A stretch of DNA of 64,000 nt from Aquaspirillum sp. LM1 (lineage in GTDB: Bacteria > Pseudomonadota > Gammaproteobacteria > Burkholderiales > Aquaspirillaceae), in NCBI RefSeq assembly GCF_002002905.1, contig NZ_CP019509.1:2046001-2110000 (forward strand). Reading direction: 5' to 3'. Shown piece after piece: positions 54,922-61,669 of the stretch. The notes below the pieces were generated by a model that had not been told where the DNA came from, made no database searches, and worked only from the letters and a program-made list of their open reading frames with translations. The translations under genes were made by a program, and so were the position numbers. The stretch's first letter is position 1, and each line of letters starts with the position of its first letter.

Positions 54922-55411
54922 CCCATTGCCCGGCGTGATTCAACGTCAGCCAGGTTTCGCCGCGCCAGCGCAACACGCCGTCGGCGAGCAGGTCCACGCG
55001 CAAGCGGCCTTCAGTGTAGCCACGCGCCACCGGCAGCTGCCAGCCCATGCCCCAGCCGGGGTAGATGCCCCGGCCCACGCCGATGCTGACGCGCGGGCGG
55101 GGGTCGATGGGGGTGACTTCGCGCTGTTCCACTTCCACATTGACCTGCACGTCGGCCCGCAGCGCCAGCGGGCTGATGCCACGTTCGGCCAGGGCGGTAG
55201 TCAGCGCACGGGCAATGCGGTCTTTTTGCAGGGTGTTGTCGGCATCCAGCCGGCCCTGGGCATCGTAGACGCGCAGCTCGCCTAACTGGTAGGTGTGCAG
55301 CGGCGGCAAGGGTTTGGCCGGGTTGTAGTCGGTGTGTACCGCCAGTTGGGCGCAGCCGGTGAGAATGGCCGTGGCAGCGGCCAGCAGGGTGTGACGGATG
55401 CGGGGGTGCAT
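54857..55411 (-). CDS. DUF4136 family lipoprotein
   Basis: A 184-residue outer-membrane-type lipoprotein. The signal and lipobox read HTLLAAATAILTGC, with Cys19 lipidated. DUF4136 features follow: VHTDYNPAKPLPPLHTYQLGE, an oligomerisation-type helical stretch RIARALTTALAERGI, VQVNVEVEQREV and a Gly-rich loop (SIGVGRGIYPGWGMGW). Function is unknown. A good GGAGGG precedes the start. Confidence 0.88.
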   Translation of the reverse strand: MHPRIRHTLLAAATAILTGCAQLAVHTDYNPAKPLPPLHTYQLGELRVYDAQGRLDADNTLQKDRIARALTTALAERGISPLALRADVQVNVEVEQREVTPIDPRPRVSIGVGRGIYPGWGMGWQLPVARGYTEGRLRVDLLADGVLRWRGETWLTLNHAGQWDDARMLDGLRQVVGALPGTAR

Positions 55412-55580
55412 TGTGCCCTCCAGTGCCCGGCTGGCAAGGTGCCGGGTGGGTCAGTATGAGGCCATCGCACGATGGTGCGCGCAGCTGGCCATGGCAGGTG
55501 GCGGCAGTTTGCCACACGCCTGACGTGCATGCTGCCCTGATTCGGCGTGGGGCCTGGCCCGATAGCGCTGACCCCCTTCG

Positions 55581-55680
55581 CTGCACTGCAGCTACCGCAG
55601 TGCAGAATGACGGCCCAAAAAAACTCGGCTATGGTGGAACTGCCCTCACAAAGGGCACCGATTGATCCCCTCCGGATCAA
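55581..55680 (+). promoter_or_regulatory. Two palindromes upstream of the E1 alpha gene
   Basis: CTGCACTGC (55581-55589) with GCAGTGCAG (55597-55605), and TTGATCC (55662-55668) with GGATCAA (55674-55680), lie 100-124 and 25-43 bases before the E1 alpha start. They are candidate operator or leader structures; I see no matching regulator next to the operon. Confidence 0.4.
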
Positions 55681-55704
55681 CGCTTCGACAAAGGAGACAC
55701 CACC

Positions 55705-56772
55705 ATGACCCCGATTGCCGAATTCCGCATCCCGTATACCCGTTATCTGGATGCGCACGGCCACCTCGCTTGCCCGCCCCCTGATTTTCAGCTGGATGCC
55801 CTGCTGCCGGTTTACCGCGCCATGGTGCTGACCCGCACCTTCGACGCCAAGGCAGTTGCCCTGCAACGCACCGGCCAGCTGCGCACCTACCCTTCTTCAC
55901 TCGGCCAGGAAGCCATCACCGTGGGCCTGGCCAGCGTGATGCGCGCCGACGACGTGCTGCTGCCCACTTACCGCGAAACCGGGGCGATGCTCTGGCGCGG
56001 GGTGAGCATGACCGAAATGCTGCTGTACTGGAGCGGCGACGAGCGCGGCAGCGATTTTGCCGGCCCGCGTGAGGATTTTCCGATTGCCGTGCCGATTGCC
56101 AGCCAGTGCGGTCATGCCGTGGGCGTGGGTTTTGCCTTTCAGTATCGTCACCAGCCGCGCGTGGCGGTGGTGACGCTGGGCGACGGTGCCACCTCAAAAG
56201 GCGATTTCTACGAAGCCATGAACACCGCCGGAGCCTGGCGCTTGCCGGTGGTATTTGTGGTGACCAACAACCAGTGGGCCATTTCCGTGCCATCGCGCCG
56301 GCAGACCGCCGCCGCCACCTTTGCGCAAAAAGCCATCGCCGCCGGGATTCCCGGTGAACAGTGCGACGGCAATGACGCACTGGCGGTGCGCGACTGCATT
56401 GGCCGCGCCATCGAGCGTGCCCGCGCAGGCGACGGCCCGTCGCTGGTGGAGTGCGTCAGCTATCGGCTGAGCGACCACACCACCGCCGACGATGCCCGCC
56501 GCTACCGCCCTCAGGAAGAAGTCAGCGCCGCCTGGGCGCTGGAGCCGCTGGCCCGGCTGCGCCACTATCTGGTGGACCAGCGGGTGTGGAGCAAGCAGGA
56601 CGAAGAAGCCCTGCTCAGCGATGTGCAAGCCCGCGTGGCCGACGCCGCCGCCCGCTATCTGGCCACCCCGGTGCAGCCACTGTCCAGCCTGTTTGACTAT
56701 CTGTACGCCGATATTCCCGCCGACCTGGCCATCCAGCGCCAGCAACTGCTGACCGAAAGGGGGCAAGCATGA
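55705..56772 (+). CDS. pdhA: 2-oxoacid dehydrogenase E1 component, alpha subunit
   Basis: A 355-residue thiamine-diphosphate enzyme subunit of the alpha2beta2 E1 type (pyruvate, branched-chain or acetoin dehydrogenase). The TPP motif is VTLGDGATSKGDFYEAMNTA through VFVVTNNQWAISVP, with GDG and the NN end. The phosphorylation-loop-like YRLSDHTTADDARRYR is also typical. AAGGAG lies before ATG. Betaproteobacteria usually use the one-chain AceE for pyruvate, so this heteromeric form may serve a special substrate. It overlaps the E1 beta gene by ATGA. Confidence 0.9.
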   Translation: MTPIAEFRIPYTRYLDAHGHLACPPPDFQLDALLPVYRAMVLTRTFDAKAVALQRTGQLRTYPSSLGQEAITVGLASVMRADDVLLPTYRETGAMLWRGVSMTEMLLYWSGDERGSDFAGPREDFPIAVPIASQCGHAVGVGFAFQYRHQPRVAVVTLGDGATSKGDFYEAMNTAGAWRLPVVFVVTNNQWAISVPSRRQTAAATFAQKAIAAGIPGEQCDGNDALAVRDCIGRAIERARAGDGPSLVECVSYRLSDHTTADDARRYRPQEEVSAAWALEPLARLRHYLVDQRVWSKQDEEALLSDVQARVADAAARYLATPVQPLSSLFDYLYADIPADLAIQRQQLLTERGQA

Positions 56773-57746
56773 ACACCCTGACCCTGCTGGACGCCATCAC
56801 CACCGCACTGGCCTGGGAACTGGCACACGACCCCAATGTGGTGCTGTTTGGCGAAGACATCGGCAAAAATGGCGGTGTGTTCCGTGCCACCCTGGGCCTG
56901 CAGGAGCGCTTTGGCGAACATCGCGTGCTGGACACCCCGCTGGCGGAAACCCAGATTGCCGGCATGGCCATTGGCATGGCCGCACAAGGGCTGCGCCCGG
57001 TGTGTGAAATCCAGTTTGCCGGCTTCATGTACTCCACTTTTGACCACCTGATCAACCACGCCGCCCGCCTGCGCCACCGCACCCGTGGCCGACTGAGCTG
57101 CCCGATGGTGCTGCGCACCCCGGTGGGCGGCGGCATCCATGCGCCGGAACACCACGGCGAATCTCCCGAAGCCTGGCTGGCGCACACCCCCGGCCTGAAA
57201 GTGGTCAGCCCCAGCTCGCCCGCCCGCGCCTACGGCCTCTTGCTGGCCGCCATCCGCGACCCCGACCCGGTGATTTTTCTGGAGCCTACCCGGCTGTACC
57301 GGCTGCTGAAAGAACCGGTAGAAGACAACGGTGTGGCGCTGCCGCTGGGCGCGGCATTTGTGCTGCGCGAAGGCAGCGATGTCACCCTGGTCAGCTGGGG
57401 GCCATCCGTACTGGAAACCCTGCAAGCCGCCGACCGGCTGGCTGAACAGGGGGTGTCTGCCGAGGTGATTGACGTGGCCAGCCTGAAACCGCTGGACATG
57501 CCCACCATCCTCGCCTCGGTGGCCAAAACCGGCCGCTGCGTGATCGTGCACGAAGCCGCCCGCCAATGCGGTGTGGGTGCCGAGATTGCCGCCAACCTGG
57601 CCGGCGACGGGCTGATGAGCCTGCTCGCCCCGGTAGAACGCGTGACCGGCTTTGACACTCCAATGCCCCTGGCGCGGCTGGAAGAAGAATACCTGCCCAG
57701 CGTCGCCCGCATCTTGGCGGCAGTCGAACGCGTGCGGGCGTATTGA
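56769..57746 (+). CDS. pdhB: 2-oxoacid dehydrogenase E1 component, beta subunit
   Basis: A 325-residue E1 beta subunit. Conserved text is clear: VVLFGEDIGKNGGVFRATLGL, DTPLAETQIAGMAIGMA, MVLRTPVGGGIHAPEHHGESPEAWLAHTPGLKVVSPSSP, and a transketolase C-terminal domain with VTLVSWGPSVLETLQAA and VIDVASLKPLDMPT. The start overlaps the E1 alpha stop by four bases. The E2 gene follows after a 394-bp gap filled by hairpins. Confidence 0.93.
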   Translation: MNTLTLLDAITTALAWELAHDPNVVLFGEDIGKNGGVFRATLGLQERFGEHRVLDTPLAETQIAGMAIGMAAQGLRPVCEIQFAGFMYSTFDHLINHAARLRHRTRGRLSCPMVLRTPVGGGIHAPEHHGESPEAWLAHTPGLKVVSPSSPARAYGLLLAAIRDPDPVIFLEPTRLYRLLKEPVEDNGVALPLGAAFVLREGSDVTLVSWGPSVLETLQAADRLAEQGVSAEVIDVASLKPLDMPTILASVAKTGRCVIVHEAARQCGVGAEIAANLAGDGLMSLLAPVERVTGFDTPMPLARLEEEYLPSVARILAAVERVRAY

Positions 57747-57867
57747 TCCGAACTGAGCTTGATTGAACTTGATTGCAACTGGGCATGAATCAGCATGGCA
57801 GTGAGTGCATTGCGCAATCCGTCGCGCCTAACCGGTTTATCCCCCGTAAAGCGCGCCGAGCATCGCA

Positions 57868-58048
57868 GAAAACCGGGGGGCCGTCCGCCATGGTTGTTTG
57901 AGCAGCGGCGCAGCCGATGCGAGTTCCATGGCGGCCCCGGTTTTCGAGAAGCACAGGGAACCCCCGCCGCCGCAGGCGGCGGACAGGCGCGCGTCCCGGG
58001 GTCGCCTTTCTTTGCCTCCTTTCTTTGGCGAAGCAAAGAAAGGAGGGC
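57868..58048. repeat. Three-hairpin intergenic element between E1 beta and E2
   Basis: GAAAACCGGGG... at 57868-57892 pairs with CCATGGCGGCCCCGGTTTTC at 57926-57945, CCGCCGCC (57964-57971) pairs with GGCGGCGG (57975-57982), and CCTCCTTTCTTTG (58015-58027) pairs exactly with CAAAGAAAGGAGG (58034-58046) around GCGAAG. No gene is seen in 57747-58140. It looks like a compound repetitive intergenic element that splits the operon. Confidence 0.65.
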
Positions 58049-58140
58049 GGCATGCGGGACGCACTCCCGCTCCCAATTAAACCCTGCGCGCAGCGCAGCA
58101 CCGCTTGCCCATGCCCAGCCCCACACAGGAACCCAACACC

Positions 58141-59253
58141 ATGAAAACCTTCAAACTCCCTGACCTGGGCGAAGGCCTGCAAGAAGCCGAAATCGTTGCC
58201 TGGCACGTCAATGCCGGCGACCATATCGTTGTCGATCAACCGCTGCTCTCGGTCGAAACCGACAAAGCCATTGTCGATGTGCCCTCGCCATTTGCCGGCA
58301 AAGTGCTCACCCTGCACGCCAAAGTGGGCGATGTGGTGGCGCTGGACGGCGCGCTGGTGGACATCGACGACGGTGGCGAAGTGGAAGACAGCGGCTCAGT
58401 GGTCGGCGACATGACCACGACCACCCCGGCGCACACCGTCAGTGATGCCGCTGCTACCGTGGGCAAACCCGCCGCACGCGGTGTGCGTGCCACCCCCGCC
58501 GTGCGCGCACTGGCCAGCAAACTGAACGTAGATCTGTCGATTGTCACCCCCAGCGGCCCGGAGGGGGCCATTCTGGCCAGCGATGTCGAGCGGGTGGCCA
58601 AGGTACTGGCCAATGTCGCCGCCCTCACCCCGCTGCGCGGCCCACGTCGGGCCATGGCGCAAAACATGGCGCTGGCCCATGCCGAAGTGGTGCCCGTCAC
58701 CCTGGTGGACGACGCCGATATCGATGCCTGGCAACCCGGCGAAGACACCACCTGGCGGCTGCTGCGCGCCATGGTGGCCGGCTGCCGCGCCGCGCCAGCG
58801 CTGAACGCCTGGTATGACAGCCAGGCGGTGGGCGTGCGCCAGCTGGCGCATATTGACGTGGGCATTGCCACCGACACCGAAGAAGCCCTGTTTGTGCCGG
58901 TGCTGCGCAATGTGGCCGAGCGCAGCCGCGACGACTTGCGCGCCGCGCTGGAACAGATGAAGCAGGACGTGCGTGCGCGCACCATTCCGGCTGAATCGCT
59001 GCGCGGCCACAGCATCACCTTGTCCAACTTTGGCATGTTTGCTGGCCGTTACGCCAGCCCGGTGGTGATGCCACCGACAGTGGCCATTGTTGGCGCTGGC
59101 CGTGCCCGGCGCGAGCCGGTGGCGGTGGGCGATGCGGTGGTGGTGCATCGGGTGCTGCCAATGTCGCTGACCTTTGACCATCGCGCCGCCACCGGAGCCG
59201 AAGCGGCACGCTTTCTGGCGGCGCTGATTGCCGATTTACAGCAGGCTGGGTAA
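58141..59253 (+). CDS. 2-oxoacid dehydrogenase E2 component, acyltransferase
   Basis: A 370-residue E2 subunit. The lipoyl domain (1-80) has its modified Lys42 in SVETDKAIVDVP. The peripheral-subunit binding domain is at about 112-152 (RGVRATPAVRALASKLNVDL). The acyltransferase domain follows, with ITLSNFGMFAGRYASPVVMPP and the end motif FDHRAATGAEAARFL. The usual H-x3-D-G is H-R-A-A-T-G here, so the Asp is replaced by Thr, a change that some E2 groups tolerate. ATG 58141 has AGGAA upstream. No E3 gene follows. Confidence 0.92.
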   Translation: MKTFKLPDLGEGLQEAEIVAWHVNAGDHIVVDQPLLSVETDKAIVDVPSPFAGKVLTLHAKVGDVVALDGALVDIDDGGEVEDSGSVVGDMTTTTPAHTVSDAAATVGKPAARGVRATPAVRALASKLNVDLSIVTPSGPEGAILASDVERVAKVLANVAALTPLRGPRRAMAQNMALAHAEVVPVTLVDDADIDAWQPGEDTTWRLLRAMVAGCRAAPALNAWYDSQAVGVRQLAHIDVGIATDTEEALFVPVLRNVAERSRDDLRAALEQMKQDVRARTIPAESLRGHSITLSNFGMFAGRYASPVVMPPTVAIVGAGRARREPVAVGDAVVVHRVLPMSLTFDHRAATGAEAARFLAALIADLQQAG

Positions 59254-59280
59254 ACCGGGCAGCCGTATTTTTTTAGGAAA

Positions 59281-59379
59281 CGCTGAACAAATCGTCATTT
59301 CCGCGCAAGCGGGAATCCAGAGTGTTGATTTTGCTGGATTTTGCTTTTGGCAAACACGGTTTTTCTGCATCCATCAGCG
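59281..59379 (-). repeat. ~99-bp intergenic repeat, copy E (CGCTGA family)
   Basis: Read on the minus strand it begins CGCTGATGGATGCAG, has AAAATCCAGCAAAATCAACA, a stem ATTCCCGCTTGCGCGGAAAT, and ends TTTGTTCAGCG. It begins 27 bases past the E2 stop codon. Confidence 0.85.
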
Positions 59380-59416
59380 TGTTCTTAGCGCTGTGTCTGG
59401 CCGGGCTTGGGCCCGG

Positions 59417-60865
59417 TCAGGCGCGTGCCCTGAGCGGGCGCTCGCCCGCCAACTGCTGGCTGACCAGCTCACCCAGCCGGCGCATGGCCAAGGCTTGCTC
59501 TGGTGTCCATGGCGAGCCACACGACAGCCGCACACAGCTATTAAACCCTTCCCGCGCCGAAAACAGCGCCCCCGGAGCCACGCTGATGCCCTGGCCGTAA
59601 GCGTCCTCCATCAGCCGCACGCTATCCACCCCTTCTGGCAACTCCACCCACAGCACATAGCCGCCCTGCGGCGGATTAAGCTTGGCCCCGCTGGGCAGCC
59701 AGCGCGCCACCCCTTCCATGGTTTGTTCTACCTGGTCGGCGCAGGCCCGGCGCAGGCGGCGGATGTGGCGGTCAAAGCCGGATTCCAGAAACTGGGCAAT
59801 GGTTTGCTGCATCAGCGCCGGGGTGGTGAATGAATTAATGTATTTCAACACCTCCAGCTTGGCCTGATAGCGCCCGCCGCACACCCAGCCCACGCGCAGG
59901 CCGGGCGAGATGATTTTGGTAAACGACGCGCAGTAAAGCACATTGCCCGTGGTATCAAACGCCTTGGCCGGCAGCGGGCGTTCGCGGCCAAAATAAAACT
60001 CGCCGTAAATGTCGTCTTCAATCAGCGGCACATTGCGCCGCGCCAGCAGTTCCACCAGCTCGCGCTTGCGGTTTTCCGGCATCAGGCTGCCCAGCGGATT
60101 AGAAAAATTGGGCGTGAGGATGCACGCCTTGACCTGGCCATGACGGGTGGCCAGCTCCAGCGCTTCCAGCGAAATGCCGGTCACCGGGTGGGTGGGAATC
60201 TCCAGCGCCTTCACCCCGTGGGTTTCCAGCAGCTGCAGCAAACCAAAATAGGTGGGCGACTCGATTGCCACCACATCACCGGCCTGGGTCACCGCACGCA
60301 AACACAGGCTGAGCGCCTCGATACAGCCGTTGGTCACAATAATATCGTCCGCCGACCAGCGCCCGCCCCAGCCCAGCGCCCGTCGGGCAATCTGCCGGCG
60401 CAGGCTGTCCAGCCCGGCGGTGCGGCCATAGTCGCTGATCAAATGGCTTTGCCGGCGGGTGATGTCGCCCAGCAGTTTTTGCAGCTGGCCAGTGGGAAAC
60501 AGCTCCGGGGCCGGCACCGCGCTGCCAAAGGTGGGGCTGACCTCGCGCGAGATCTGCATATAGCGCCACAGCAGGGCATTTACCGACACCAGCGCCGGCT
60601 CGCTGGATGGCGTGCTTTGCGCCGGCAGCGGCAGCGGTGGACGGCGGCGGACATAAAACCCCGACTGTGGCCGTGCCTCAATCAGGCCACGGTCTTCCAG
60701 CACGCGAAACGCTTCGGTGACGGTGGACAAGCTGACCTGGCGGCGGGTGCGCATTTCGCGCAGCGACGGCAGTTTGTCGCCAGGGCGCAAGGTGCCGCTG
60801 GCAATCATGCTGGCCACATCGTCGGCCAGGTGCTGATACAACAAAGGGGGGGCTGGGGCGTTCAT
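59417..60865 (-). CDS. MocR-type GntR/aminotransferase-like regulator
   Basis: A 482-residue regulator. The N-terminal GntR winged helix (about 8-80) reads LADDVASMIASGTLRPGDKLPSLREM and VSLSTVTEAFRVLEDRGLI. The rest is a fold type I aminotransferase-like domain: SDYGRTAGLDSLRRQIARR, NGCIEALSL, CILTPNFSNPLGSLMP, IEDDIYGEFYF and the PLP lysine segment CASFTKIISPGLRVGWV. MocR proteins sense PLP or amino compounds. It is divergent from the DUF2917 gene; two palindromes lie upstream. Confidence 0.92.
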   Translation of the reverse strand: MNAPAPPLLYQHLADDVASMIASGTLRPGDKLPSLREMRTRRQVSLSTVTEAFRVLEDRGLIEARPQSGFYVRRRPPLPLPAQSTPSSEPALVSVNALLWRYMQISREVSPTFGSAVPAPELFPTGQLQKLLGDITRRQSHLISDYGRTAGLDSLRRQIARRALGWGGRWSADDIIVTNGCIEALSLCLRAVTQAGDVVAIESPTYFGLLQLLETHGVKALEIPTHPVTGISLEALELATRHGQVKACILTPNFSNPLGSLMPENRKRELVELLARRNVPLIEDDIYGEFYFGRERPLPAKAFDTTGNVLYCASFTKIISPGLRVGWVCGGRYQAKLEVLKYINSFTTPALMQQTIAQFLESGFDRHIRRLRRACADQVEQTMEGVARWLPSGAKLNPPQGGYVLWVELPEGVDSVRLMEDAYGQGISVAPGALFSAREGFNSCVRLSCGSPWTPEQALAMRRLGELVSQQLAGERPLRARA

Positions 60866-60907
60866 AGGCTTTATCCTCTCTCTGCCCGCCGCCATGCGCC
60901 AGAGACA

Positions 60908-60944
60908 GTTGCACTGCAACATGAGCATGACAGTTGGCCAACTG
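60908..60944 (-). promoter_or_regulatory. Two palindromes upstream of the mocR-type gene
   Basis: GTTGCACTGCAAC (60908-60920) is a 13-bp palindrome and CAGTTGGCCAACTG (60931-60944) a perfect 14-bp palindrome, 43-79 bp upstream of the start codon. They are candidate binding sites for autoregulation or for control of the divergent gene. The rest of 60866-61225 shows one more stem, TGGGGTTC/GAACCCCA at 61015-61046. Confidence 0.45.
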
Positions 60945-61225
60945 CCCCGGCGGGCACGGCCAAAACAGTGTGCGGGTGCCTCTGCCGGGGTAAGCCGGCA
61001 AGGCCTAGCATAAGTGGGGTTCACCGCACGCTTGCTGCGAACCCCAGCTCGCTGGCCAATATTGGCTGAATCTGTCCTGATCTTGGCCTGATGGCGGGCT
61101 GGCAGGCTCGCTTGTGCACAGTAAGCTGGGCATGCCATGGTCAAGCCAAGGACACGCTGAAAAACCCGTGTACCCCTCAGCCATGGCGGATTGTTGCTCA
61201 CCCACGCACCCCAAGGAGCCCCATC

Positions 61226-61507
61226 ATGTCTGCATCCACGCATTTGCTGTCATCCGGCCAGTTGTTTTGCCTGCCCCGCGCCCAGGGGCTGACCGTGCTC
61301 TGCCAGTCTGGCCTGCTCTGGCTGACGGCGGGCGACGGCGATATCGTACTGCATGCTGGCGAAATGCACACCCTCACCCGGCCCGGCAAGCTGGTGGTGG
61401 AAGCCATCTACCCCAGCCAGCTGAGCGTGCAACGCGGCCACCCCACCCCCGCAACCCCCACCCCACACCCAATGCCCGCCGTCAATGCCGCGTGGCGAAC
61501 GGTATGA
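61226..61507 (+). CDS. DUF2917 family protein
   Basis: A 93-residue protein of the DUF2917 family, a small cupin-like group with unknown role. LCQSGLLWLTAGDGDIVLHAGE is the conserved part: Trp followed by Thr-x-Gly-Asp-x-x-D/I and His. The end is Pro-rich (HPTPATPTPHPMP). AAGGAG precedes ATG 61226. It is divergent from the MocR-type regulator, so the two may be functionally linked. Confidence 0.82.
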   Translation: MSASTHLLSSGQLFCLPRAQGLTVLCQSGLLWLTAGDGDIVLHAGEMHTLTRPGKLVVEAIYPSQLSVQRGHPTPATPTPHPMPAVNAAWRTV

Positions 61508-61669
61508 CGCCCTGTGTGGGCTGCGTTGCCACAACGGGGCGACGCAGCCCACCTTCAGCAACACACCGGCACAGGCAAACACCCCAGCAGCATATGGTCG
61601 TAGACGGGCACCCCTGCTACACTCAGCCCCATCCAACTGCACCACCATGCCCCTGCCGGAACTGTCGCC

